This document shows positions 9,451 to 16,973 of a DNA stretch of 64,000 nucleotides, piece after piece. The position numbers were made by a program, and so were the translations under genes. Origin of the DNA: Candidatus Eiseniibacteriota bacterium. Lineage in GTDB: Bacteria > Eisenbacteria > RBG-16-71-46 > CAIMUX01. Position 1 is the first letter of the stretch, and each line of letters opens with the position of its first letter. The notes under the pieces were generated by a model. The model was not told the DNA's origin, searched no databases, and saw only the letters and a list, made by a program, of their open reading frames with translations. The stretch is taken from NCBI GenBank assembly GCA_029569475.1, contig JAKQSZ010000039.1, positions 1 through 64,000 on the forward strand, read 5' to 3'.

Positions 9451-9700
9451 GGGGGGATTGGAACATGCGCGCCAAAGGAACGGCCACGAGATTCGCAGCG
9501 GCCGGCGCCGTCGGGGCCGGCGCGGTACGGCCGCGAGCGGGGTTCCTTGCCGGTTGACGGCCGCCCCGCTATCCTGACGGACCTTCCCCGAGGCGGCGGT
9601 TGGGGGCGAAGGTCCGCCCGCTCGAACGGGAGTTTCGCGAGGCTCATGGCGGCTGCCCGTTTTCGCGGAGGTGGGCCGTCGCGACAGGCAGGAGTGGAGA

Positions 9701-11746
9701 ATGGCCCTGCTCTCTTTGCGCAATGTCAGCCTGGCCTTTGGCGGGTCCCCGATCCTTGACGGCGTCAGCCTGCAGGTCGAGCCGGGGGACCGGCTTTGCC
9801 TCATGGGGCGAAACGGCGCCGGCAAGTCCACCCTGCTTCACGTCGTGAACGGCGATCGCAGGCCCGATGGCGGGGAGATCCTGATGGCGCCCGGAACGCG
9901 AACTGCCCTGGTCGCGCAGCAGACGCCGCCGGGGCTGACCGGCTCGGTCTTCGACGTCGTGGCTGCCGGGATGGGACAGGCGGCCGGCCTGCTCACCGAG
10001 TACCACCATGTGAGTCAGGAGCTGTCGCGGCAACCCGACGAGCGGCTCCTCGCCCGGCTCGCCGCCGTGCAGAAGGCGCTCGAGGACAGCGGCGGCTGGA
10101 GCCTCCACCAGCAGACCGAGAAGGTGATCTCGCGCCTCGAACTGGATTCCGACGCGGAGTTTGCGGGTCTCTCGGGGGGAACGCGCAAACGCGTGCTGCT
10201 GGCCCGCGCGCTGGTCGGCGATCCCGAGCTGCTGCTGCTCGACGAGCCTACCAACCAACTCGATCTCGAGACGATCGAATGGCTGGAGTCCTTTCTGCTG
10301 CGATCCGCGCCCACCGTGCTTTTCATCACCCACGACCGGGTCTTCGCACGGCGCATCGCCAACCGGGTCGCCGAGCTCGACCGGGGGCGTCTCTACAGCT
10401 TCACCTGCGGCTACGACGAGTTCGTGCGCCGGCGCGAGAGTCTCCTGGAAAGCGAAATCACCCGGCTGGCCCAGCTCGACCGCAAGCTGGCCCAGGAGGA
10501 GGCGTGGCTGCGGCAGGGGATCAAGGCCCGCCGCACGCGCAACGAAGGGCGTGTCCGCGCGCTGGCGGCTCTGCGGGAGGAGCGCAGGCGGCAGCGGGAG
10601 CGGGCGGGTCATGTCCGGATGCAGCTCGGGGAAGTCGAGCGGTCGGCCAGTCTGGTGGCGGCGTGCGAAGATGTCTCCTTTGCCTATCCGGCCGGACCCG
10701 CGGAGGATGCCGCGCCGGACCGGCGCACGGTGATCCGGGGGCTGACCACGACGATCGTTCGCGGCGACAAGGTCGGCATCATCGGCCGCAACGGGTCGGG
10801 CAAGACGACCCTCCTCAGACTGCTGCTCGGGGAACTGGAACCGTCGACGGGAAGGATTCGGCGCGGCCAGCGCCTCGGGATACTCCACTTCGACCAGCTT
10901 CGCGAAGAGCTGGACCTCTCCCGGACGGTCCAGGAGAACGTCTGTGAAAGCGGTGACACCGTGATCGTCGGCGGGCGGGCCCGTCACATCATTGGATACC
11001 TCGCGGACTTCCTCTTCACCCCTGATCAGGCGCGCACCCCGGTGGGGGCGCTCTCGGGCGGCGAGCGCAGCCGCGTCCTGCTGGCCCGTCTCTTCACCAG
11101 GCCGTGCAACGTCCTGGCGATGGACGAACCGACCAACGATCTCGACGCCGAGACCCTGGAGCTTCTGGAGGATCTCATCCTGGAGTACACGGGCACGCTG
11201 TTGCTGGTCAGCCATGACCGCGAGTTCCTGAACAACGCCGTGACAAGCACGCTGGCGATCCAGGCTGACGGAACCGTGCGGGAGTCTGTCGGAGGGTATG
11301 ACGACTGGGTGCGGCAACTGGAGCGGGAGTCGGCCGCCCGTGGAAGGCCGTCCTCCGCAGAGGGGGCCGTGGCCCCGGGATCGAGGGCGGGATCCTCCTC
11401 CGCCCGATCCGATGTGGTCGGATTCTCCCCTTCGAACGCCTCGAACGGATCGCAGGCATCGAGCGGGTCAGATGTCTCGGGCGCAGGCAGCCGCGTCTCC
11501 ACCACGCCGGCCCGCCGCAAGCTCTCCTATAAGGAGGACCGTGAGCTGAGAGCTCTGCCCGAGAAGATCGCCGCCCTGGAGGAGGAACAGGCGCGCGCGC
11601 ACAAGATTCTGGCCGATCCTGCCGTCTACCGGGAAGGTGGCGCACGCGTGGCCGAGCTCAATGCGCGGCTGATCGAGCTGACGAAGGAGATCGAGGCGGC
11701 CTACGGCCGGTGGCAGGAGCTGGAAGACCTCATACGTCCGTCGTGA
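9701..11746 (+). CDS. uup: ABC-F family ATPase, Uup-like
   Basis: A 681-residue soluble ABC-F protein with two ATPase domains and no membrane segment, so it is not an exporter; ABC-F proteins act on ribosomes or, for Uup, in DNA/ribosome maintenance. Domain 1 has Walker A GRNGAGKST and LSGGT...DEPTNQLD; domain 2 has GRNGSGKTT and LSGGE...DEPTNDLD, with an inter-domain helical linker (residues about 240-320). The C-terminal region carries a Ser/Ala/Gly-rich linker and then a coiled coil (KLSYKEDRELRALPEKIAALEEEQARAHK), the hallmark of Uup. ATG at 9701 follows GGAGTGGAGA. It converges on the lasso-peptide cluster, with which it is unlikely to be functionally linked. Confidence 0.9.
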   Translation: MALLSLRNVSLAFGGSPILDGVSLQVEPGDRLCLMGRNGAGKSTLLHVVNGDRRPDGGEILMAPGTRTALVAQQTPPGLTGSVFDVVAAGMGQAAGLLTEYHHVSQELSRQPDERLLARLAAVQKALEDSGGWSLHQQTEKVISRLELDSDAEFAGLSGGTRKRVLLARALVGDPELLLLDEPTNQLDLETIEWLESFLLRSAPTVLFITHDRVFARRIANRVAELDRGRLYSFTCGYDEFVRRRESLLESEITRLAQLDRKLAQEEAWLRQGIKARRTRNEGRVRALAALREERRRQRERAGHVRMQLGEVERSASLVAACEDVSFAYPAGPAEDAAPDRRTVIRGLTTTIVRGDKVGIIGRNGSGKTTLLRLLLGELEPSTGRIRRGQRLGILHFDQLREELDLSRTVQENVCESGDTVIVGGRARHIIGYLADFLFTPDQARTPVGALSGGERSRVLLARLFTRPCNVLAMDEPTNDLDAETLELLEDLILEYTGTLLLVSHDREFLNNAVTSTLAIQADGTVRESVGGYDDWVRQLERESAARGRPSSAEGAVAPGSRAGSSSARSDVVGFSPSNASNGSQASSGSDVSGAGSRVSTTPARRKLSYKEDRELRALPEKIAALEEEQARAHKILADPAVYREGGARVAELNARLIELTKEIEAAYGRWQELEDLIRPS

Positions 11747-11754
11747 CCCAAGCC

Positions 11755-11817
11755 GCAAGGCCTGGAACACCGGCCGCAGAGCCCAGAACGCAAGCCGCAA
11801 AGCCCGCAACACGCGCC
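11755..11817. repeat. Degenerate 21-bp tandem repeat, 3 units
   Basis: Three consecutive 21-bp units beginning GCAAGGCC, GCAGAGCC and GCAAAGCC lie just after the uup stop; a fourth, weaker unit may follow. They sit in the convergent gap between uup and the lasso precursor. Similar short degenerate repeats mark many gene ends in this window. Confidence 0.6.
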
Positions 11818-11961
11818 AAGTCACCTACGCCGCAGCATGTGTACGGACGGGCACGTTCACCGAAGCACCGGAGGCAGACCTGGACCTGGAACGGGATACA
11901 CGCCGCCACGCGGGATCGGGGCATCACCTCCGGATCCAGGATGGCGTCGACGGCGGTAGAA

Positions 11962-12075
11962 TCAGGAAACGCTGCCCTGGATCGAGCCGTCCATGTTGGG
12001 TCCGGTTGTATTGAGGGTCTTCTCGATCGGCAGCACCTTGAGTTCGGGCTTTTCCCACACCTTGCGCTCTTCCAT
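11962..12075 (-). CDS. Lasso peptide precursor (37 aa)
   Basis: A 37-codon gene on the minus strand with ATG at 12073-12075, GGAGG five bases upstream and a TGA at 11962-11964. It lies 48 bp behind the lasso cyclase gene. The leader (residues 1-21) has W7, P10, L12, L15 and T20 in the pattern W-x-x-P-x-L-x-x-L-x4-T, matching leader sequences recognised by lasso RRE proteins; the paeninodin leader has the same layout. Thr at position -2 before the cleavage site is a family rule; applied here, cleavage falls after L21 and the core is NTTGPNMDGSIQGSVS (16 residues), with Asp at core position 8 available to form the macrolactam with the N-terminal amine. The C-terminal residue is Ser, the residue phosphorylated in kinase-containing clusters. 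An overlapping ATG at 12080 is in another frame and gives no sensible protein. Confidence 0.85.
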   Translation of the reverse strand: MEERKVWEKPELKVLPIEKTLNTTGPNMDGSIQGSVS

Positions 12076-12123
12076 GGCATCCTCCACGAATGGGGTTCCT
12101 TGACGAACCCGGATTCTGGTGGA

Positions 12124-14112
12124 TCATTCGGCGAGCCGCAACCCCTTTTTTACTGTTTCCTTGGTTCTCTCCGAGGGCTTCCTCCCCTCGATCCCGAGCA
12201 GGTAGCTGCCCACGGACAGGCCGCGCGCCAGCTCATGGACGATGCGCCGCATCCCTTCCGGGGTGGCCGTTCGGCTGAGCTCCCGGGCGACCTCCCGCAT
12301 CCGGCCCAGGTCCAGGTACTCCCGGCAGGAGGGCGACCGGCCCATCAGTTCAAGGCGTTCCTGGCAGGCGGAAAGGTCCGCGCGGAACCGGTGGTGGAGA
12401 TCGGCTGCCTGCAGCCCCAACTTCGTGTTGCAGCGGACTTCCTCCGGTAGCAGCCCCCGCATGCCGCGGCGGATGAGCCAACGGTGGGTACCGCGGTCGA
12501 GGTGCTGCTCATCGGGGATGCCCAGGCAGAACTCGACCAGCGCCGAGTCGCGGGTCGGATCCCGCACCTCCAGACCCCAGGCCGTGCCGAGCTCCTGCCA
12601 GGTGGCCCCGGCCGTGTCCGACGCTGGGAGGAGAAGGGCCAGCCGTGCCGCCCGCGGGCTGGGATACCGCCCAAAGGTCGGATCATGCCCCGCCTCGTCC
12701 ATCAACTGGCGCAGCCGGATGCGGCGGGCAAAGGCCGGGTGGATCGCCGAGTACGACATCCATACGGGGCGCAGACGCCGGCGGAGCGGGTACAAGGTCC
12801 CCACGGCCGCAGCCCGCAGTGGACTGAGGATCTGTCTTCTCACGCTGAGCATCCACGAAACGCGCTGGTGCTCCTTCCAGGCCCGCAGGCGATGCCAGGC
12901 AGAGGCCGCCCGCCCTCGGCGGAGCAGGTCCCAGACGATGCGATCGTGCCCGGCCCAGGAGATCCCGCCGTTGCCCATCTGGCCGGTCAGGAGGACGCCG
13001 AGATCCATCTCTCTGGCGGCGTCGAGGATCGCCACGATCCAGTAGTAGTTGCCACCGGCATGCCCCGGCTCGGGGTGGATCCGCACCTGGTGGTCGATCC
13101 CCGCCAGGGGCGTGACGTGGCGCGCCTCGATGGCTTGATGGTCGATGTTCGGCCAGCGGAGCGCCACCTCATGAGCCAAAGCCCATTCGTTGCCGATCCG
13201 TCGTTCCGTGGCGCCGTCGGGCGGATGGATCGGAACCGAGGTGAACGCGGTCACGGAGCCGCCCCGGCTGGAAAGCTCGCGGGCAGCGAGCGCGGTCACC
13301 GAGCCGCTGTCCAACCCCGCGCTGAGGGTGGCGCCGACCGGGCGAACGCTGCGCAGCCGGCAGCGGACGGCCTGGGCGTACAAGTCGAGGAATGCTTCGA
13401 CGTAGTCATCGTCGGAGCCCAGGTGGATCGGGGCGACCGCCTCCATCGCCCAGTAGCGCCGGATGCGGATCGTTCCCGCTTTCCACGTCAACGCATGGGC
13501 CGGCGGCAGCCGGCGGATCGCCCGGTAGATCGTGGCGGTCCCGTCCCCCGGCCATGAGGTCAGCACCTGCGCGATACGCAACTCATCCAGGTCGCGCGGC
13601 AGGTCGACCAGGGCCAGCAGCGCCTCATGCGAACTTGCGAAGGCGAAGCGGCCCCCCGCCGGCCCGTAATAGAGCGCCGTCTGCCCGTAGGCGTCGCGCG
13701 CCAGACTCAAGCACCCGGTCGAGGGATTCCAGCACGCGAATGCCCAGTCCCCGCGGCATCGCGGGAGAGCCTGATCTGCCCAGCGCTGCCACGCCCCGAA
13801 CAGGACCATCGAGTCGGGCAGCGTGGGACGTTCGACGGGGGGTATGTCGAGGGCGTCACAGAGTGCCTCCCGGTTGTCCAGGCGCGCCCGGCCGGTGAAG
13901 ATCGCGCCGGATTCGCGGTCGAGGTGCGGCATGACCGGCGCCTGATCCTCGGGCGTGGCGATGAGGCGCGCATGGCCCAGGCCGGCGTGGCCGCCGCTGA
14001 TCCGGACGCGGCAGCCGTCCGGCCCCCAGTGCTCCATGGCCTGCGCCATCCGCGACAGGTCCGGCTCCACGGGCGCCTGTTGCGGATCGATCAGGCCAAA
14101 GATGCCGCTCAT
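12124..14112 (-). CDS. Lasso peptide macrolactam synthetase (asparagine-synthetase-like, lasso C protein)
   Basis: A 662-residue protein of the asparagine synthase B fold that adenylates the ring Asp/Glu of the cleaved precursor and closes the isopeptide bond to the N-terminal amine. The N-terminal class-II glutaminase-like domain begins MSGIFGLID: the nucleophile Cys2 of true asparagine synthetases is Ser here, as expected for an enzyme that does not hydrolyse glutamine. The PP-loop ATP site is LSAGLDSGSV at about residue 265. LLTGQMGNGGISWAG and LPEEVRCNTKLGLQAAD are also characteristic. It starts at 14112 and overlaps the peptidase gene by 4 bp (ATGA). The precursor gene follows 48 bp downstream in the same direction. 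Confidence 0.9.
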   Translation of the reverse strand: MSGIFGLIDPQQAPVEPDLSRMAQAMEHWGPDGCRVRISGGHAGLGHARLIATPEDQAPVMPHLDRESGAIFTGRARLDNREALCDALDIPPVERPTLPDSMVLFGAWQRWADQALPRCRGDWAFACWNPSTGCLSLARDAYGQTALYYGPAGGRFAFASSHEALLALVDLPRDLDELRIAQVLTSWPGDGTATIYRAIRRLPPAHALTWKAGTIRIRRYWAMEAVAPIHLGSDDDYVEAFLDLYAQAVRCRLRSVRPVGATLSAGLDSGSVTALAARELSSRGGSVTAFTSVPIHPPDGATERRIGNEWALAHEVALRWPNIDHQAIEARHVTPLAGIDHQVRIHPEPGHAGGNYYWIVAILDAAREMDLGVLLTGQMGNGGISWAGHDRIVWDLLRRGRAASAWHRLRAWKEHQRVSWMLSVRRQILSPLRAAAVGTLYPLRRRLRPVWMSYSAIHPAFARRIRLRQLMDEAGHDPTFGRYPSPRAARLALLLPASDTAGATWQELGTAWGLEVRDPTRDSALVEFCLGIPDEQHLDRGTHRWLIRRGMRGLLPEEVRCNTKLGLQAADLHHRFRADLSACQERLELMGRSPSCREYLDLGRMREVARELSRTATPEGMRRIVHELARGLSVGSYLLGIEGRKPSERTKETVKKGLRLAE

Positions 14113-14651
14113 GACGGGCGCGAGGCCTCCCGTTTCGACCTCGCTTCCGGCGGGTTGTCCTGCCGGGGCTCCGCCGCAGGTTCGCCGGCAGGCCGAGCAG
14201 TTGCATGCGGGGAATTCATGCGGGGGCTGACAAGGAAGCGGGCAACCGTGGCGTAGCGCTCTTTGCTCGTGGCGCCGGCCACGATGACCGGACCGCTGCG
14301 CAGCCAGGCATGGGCCCCCAGGGGCTGGCCGGCGGCCGGCTCGCGGGTCAGGCCCAGGTAGAGCGTGCTGGAGACTCCACGCCGGGCTAGCATCCGGCCG
14401 CCGGCCAACGCGGTCGCGAGGCAGGTAGCGCCCCGGGGCATCCGCCGAACGGCGGCCGAGAGCGCCCAGGCGACCCGCCGGATCTCGCGTTCGGCGCCCT
14501 GCTCGACGATCCGAGGGCTCTCTTCGTTGGGAGCGAGCCGCTCGCTGATCCGCCGGAAGGAGAGGAAACGGATCTGCCAGGCGGACGCGACGATTTCGGC
14601 GAGCGCTTCCATCGCGAGGAAAGCCTTCGCCGGATTGTGGTTCTGCTCCAC
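14109..14651 (-). CDS. Lasso peptide leader peptidase (transglutaminase-like, B2 protein)
   Basis: A protein of about 180 residues of the Transglut_core3/McjB family, the cysteine protease that removes the leader peptide with help of the RRE protein. Catalytic Cys is in GATCLATALAGGRMLARRG and His in GAHAWLRSG; the third residue (Asp in McjB) is not evident in the segment that follows (VAGATSKERYATVARF). The start is uncertain: GTG at 14651 or 14657 just after the RRE stop; longer frames upstream overlap the RRE gene and are not supported. The last 35 residues are Pro/Glu/Arg-rich and outside the domain. Split RRE and peptidase (B1/B2) is usual outside Proteobacteria. Confidence 0.85.
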   Translation of the reverse strand: MEQNHNPAKAFLAMEALAEIVASAWQIRFLSFRRISERLAPNEESPRIVEQGAEREIRRVAWALSAAVRRMPRGATCLATALAGGRMLARRGVSSTLYLGLTREPAAGQPLGAHAWLRSGPVIVAGATSKERYATVARFLVSPRMNSPHATARPAGEPAAEPRQDNPPEARSKREASRPS

Positions 14652-14679
14652 GCGCACGCTCTCTCGTGAAGCGACTCGC

Positions 14680-14973
14680 TCAGTCGAGGAGCCGGATGAG
14701 CTTCTCGCGCAAGAGCTGCTCGAGAAACTCGCGGGTGTCGCGAAAGCATGTCTCCTGGTCGACGGCGTACTCCTTGCGGAGTTGGTCGCAGAGCGCCCGC
14801 ACCTCAAGCGGCTCGGCCAGGAGCTCCCAGATGCGGCTTCCGGCCGAACCGAACCCGTAGTAGTTGTCCGTCTCCAGGCTCAAGATCACCGTCTCGTCTT
14901 CGATCCGGCTGGAGAAGGGCGAGTCGGCCCGCACCACTCTGGTTCGCGGGGTGATGGGCTCGGCTGGATCCAT
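14680..14973 (-). CDS. PqqD-like RiPP recognition element (lasso B1 protein)
   Basis: A 97-residue stand-alone RRE (PqqD fold) that binds the leader peptide and presents it to the peptidase and cyclase. The winged-helix pattern is visible: a strand pair (VILSLETDNYYGFGSAGSRIWELL), then helices (LEVRALCDQLRKEYAVDQETCFRDTREFLEQLLREKLIRLL). G-x-RIWELL is the common PqqD-like signature. ATG at 14973 follows a GGAG about ten bases upstream. It sits between the kinase-like gene and the leader peptidase, in the usual order for such clusters. Confidence 0.85.
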   Translation of the reverse strand: MDPAEPITPRTRVVRADSPFSSRIEDETVILSLETDNYYGFGSAGSRIWELLAEPLEVRALCDQLRKEYAVDQETCFRDTREFLEQLLREKLIRLLD

Positions 14974-15043
14974 GATCGGGACGCTCCTCTCTGGCCGGGC
15001 TGGTCTGCTCTGGCGCGCAGTGTCCCATCCCTGTCCCGCGCGT

Positions 15044-15958
15044 TCAAGTCCGCGGGGATGATCCCTGCAGGTCCAGGACCAGGGCGGCCAGCCTCTCCAG
15101 GTCCCGCAGATCCCTCGGCCGCCAGATCCGCACGACGCGGCAGTGCCGGGCGACTTCGACGGCTTGGCGGAAGTGGCTCTCCAGGAGGTTCATGGGCCGC
15201 ACGAAGGCGCCGCGGTACGTGCTCTCGATGACCGCCGCGGCGCGTTCCAGCGGGTCCAACTCGCGGTGGCCCATCACCTCCGAGTCTCCCTGGAGGAGGA
15301 AGATCGCCCGCAGCCTGGCGGGTTCTCGCGCGAAGGCGTCTTCGACGTCGAGCGCGAGCTTCGGGATGAGCTTGCGCGAAGGGCGCAGGCGCCGCGGGTC
15401 CGCGCCCGTGGCCGCCAGCACGTCCTCGCGAAGGTGGAGCCGGGGATACGCGGGATGGAGGAGCGGACCCTCCGGACCGAGAGCATCCACCGCGCAGACA
15501 TCGTCCGAGAGAACTTCCAGTCCGCGACGTTGCAGGACCGCGGCCAGGGTGGACTTGCCGGCGCCCTGTTCCCCCGTGATGACGAAAGCGCCGTGCTCCC
15601 CCCGCAGGCCGCTGCCGTGGATCGGCAGCCAACCGCGTTGGAAGAGCAGGGCCCCCATGGCGGATCCGAGAAGAAAGATCCGCCACGAGTCCGCATCGGT
15701 CCCGGCCGCCGGTTCGACCAGAATCTCCCGCCCGCCCCGGATCAGGAAAGCGGCCTGGCCGTGGATGCGCAGCAAGACGGTGTCATCCACCGACTGGAAG
15801 GCGCCCGCGGCGGGCTCGGCCGGGTCGGGCTCGCGCAGGAGAGACTGCGGCACCTCTGCGCGGCGGATCAGAACATCGACGCGATCCGATCCGGGGAGCA
15901 GCTCCGGGCACTCAAACTCGCAGGCGATCTGGAGTCCATAAGCGCAATAGTGGAACAG
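15044..15958 (-). CDS. HPr kinase/phosphorylase-like protein of lasso cluster (predicted precursor-peptide kinase)
   Basis: A protein of about 304 residues related to the C-terminal domain of HPr kinase. P-loop: FVITGEQGAGKSTLAAVLQRRG at about residue 150-170, followed by VLSDDVCAVD and a HPAYPRLHL segment. In paeninodin-type lasso clusters a homologue (PadeK) phosphorylates the C-terminal Ser side chain of the precursor, and the precursor here also ends in Ser. The homologous N-terminus (HYCAYGLQIACEFECPEL) starts next to GGGAGGG with a CTG six bases behind it; no ATG/GTG/TTG in frame fits, so a CTG start is proposed. An in-frame GTG at 16333 would add an Arg-rich extension lying inside a regulatory palindrome and is rejected. 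First gene of the lasso operon. Confidence 0.8.
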   Translation of the reverse strand: MFHYCAYGLQIACEFECPELLPGSDRVDVLIRRAEVPQSLLREPDPAEPAAGAFQSVDDTVLLRIHGQAAFLIRGGREILVEPAAGTDADSWRIFLLGSAMGALLFQRGWLPIHGSGLRGEHGAFVITGEQGAGKSTLAAVLQRRGLEVLSDDVCAVDALGPEGPLLHPAYPRLHLREDVLAATGADPRRLRPSRKLIPKLALDVEDAFAREPARLRAIFLLQGDSEVMGHRELDPLERAAAVIESTYRGAFVRPMNLLESHFRQAVEVARHCRVVRIWRPRDLRDLERLAALVLDLQGSSPRT

Positions 15959-16364
15959 GTTTGACCCTCCCGAAGCCGCGCAGACCGCGTACGGCGGGCG
16001 CCGGCATCTTCGACAGCAAGCGGTCTGGGCACCGGGACCGCGCAGCGCTGCCGACGTCCGCGTACGGCCTGTACCGACATCTCGGACAGCAGGATAGGCC
16101 AGCCGCGGGAAGGCCGCCACACCGTTGTTGTCGGGCGCGACTCCCTGGCCGTGCGGGTTGTGCTCGGCCCGGCCGCGCGCAACCGGGCATCCCTCCCGCG
16201 CGGCCGCACGAGCCCGCGCGTTCCTCCACGGCCGCACGCAGCATCGCGCGGTGCGATCCCTCGCGATGAAGTTTCGTTCGATGCCGATGTTGACGATGTG
16301 AGGCCTAGCGCGATACCTTGTGATTAAAATCACATCTCAGCCCAGCGCCGAAGGGAGGATGAAG
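15959..16364. other. Divergent promoter region between lasso operon and hdr operon
   Basis: About 400 bp without a gene. The middle (16090-16270) is very GC-rich with repeated GGCCGCACG-like blocks. The last 60 bp are more AT-rich and hold a perfect Crp-family palindrome close to hdrC. Promoters for both operons must lie here, but no convincing -35/-10 pair was identified. Confidence 0.5.
16318..16335. promoter_or_regulatory. Crp/Fnr-family (HcpR-like) binding palindrome
   Basis: The sequence TTGTGATTAAAATCACAT contains TGTGA-N6-TCACA (16319-16334) with perfect half-sites, the consensus of Crp and of HcpR-type regulators of the same family. Its centre is about 38 bp upstream of the proposed hdrC start at 16365, close enough to overlap a promoter. 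Whether it activates or represses, and whether it also affects the divergent lasso operon, cannot be read from sequence. Confidence 0.7.
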
Positions 16365-16973
16365 ATGACGGCGGGTGCTTCGGTGGGCTTGCGCGAACTG
16401 GCGGCCTCGGTCGCCGGGCAGAACGCGTTTCGGTGCTACCAGTGCGGCAACTGCACGGCCGGGTGTCCCATGTCAGGCCGGGGCGATCTGCTTCCGCACC
16501 TGGTCTTCCGCCACCTGCAGCTCGGATCCGACCAGCCGGTGCGCGCGCTCCAACCCTGGCTCTGCGTCGGCTGCCAGACCTGCGCGGTCCGTTGTCCCCA
16601 GGAACTCGACCTCTCCCGTGTGATGGATCTGCTGCGCGCCGAGGCCATCAAGCGGGGCACCGTCCCAGCCGAAGCCCGCCGCCTCATGCTCTTCAACAAG
16701 ATCTTCGTGGATCAGATCATGGCGCGCGGCCGTCTGAGCGAAGTTCAGCTCGGGGCCATGTACAACCTGCGGGCGCGGGTCCCCTTCCAGAACATGACTG
16801 TCATCCCCGGGCTGCTCAAGCGGGGGAAGATCCAACTCGGAGGCCACACCATTCGGGTGGGGGCCGCGGCGAGGCGCAAGCGGCCGCCGGAGCCGGCGTC
16901 CGAACCCGGTTCCTCTTCGAGAACGCCTTCGAGCACCGCCGAGGATGGCCCCCGCCAGGGGAGGACGTCATGA
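16365..16973 (+). CDS. hdrC: Heterodisulfide reductase subunit C-like 4Fe-4S protein
   Basis: A 202-residue iron-sulfur protein that carries electrons between HdrA and HdrB. Two [4Fe-4S] motifs are visible: CYQCGNCTAGCP (about residues 24-35) and CVGCQTCAVRCP (about 66-77), with the HdrC pattern of intervening sequence, then PFQNMTVIPGLLKRGKI and a disordered Pro/Ser tail. ATG at 16365 was chosen: AAGGGAGG at 16351-16358 is 6 bp before it, while ATG at 16359 touches the Shine-Dalgarno and an upstream GTG lies in the regulatory palindrome. It shares a 4-bp ATGA overlap with hdrB. Confidence 0.9.
   Translation: MTAGASVGLRELAASVAGQNAFRCYQCGNCTAGCPMSGRGDLLPHLVFRHLQLGSDQPVRALQPWLCVGCQTCAVRCPQELDLSRVMDLLRAEAIKRGTVPAEARRLMLFNKIFVDQIMARGRLSEVQLGAMYNLRARVPFQNMTVIPGLLKRGKIQLGGHTIRVGAAARRKRPPEPASEPGSSSRTPSSTAEDGPRQGRTS

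Noticed and set aside
7336..9759. 807-codon open frame on the plus strand
   Set aside because: Antisense to the M13 peptidase, whose zinc motif and signal peptide fix the true strand.
9701..11746. Uup-like ABC protein as lasso-peptide exporter
   Set aside because: No membrane segments, ABC-F linker and Uup coiled coil, opposite strand to the cluster.
15959..16333. N-terminal extension of the lasso kinase from a GTG at 16333
   Set aside because: Arg-rich low-complexity translation, start lies inside the Crp-type palindrome, and homology begins only at about 15958.
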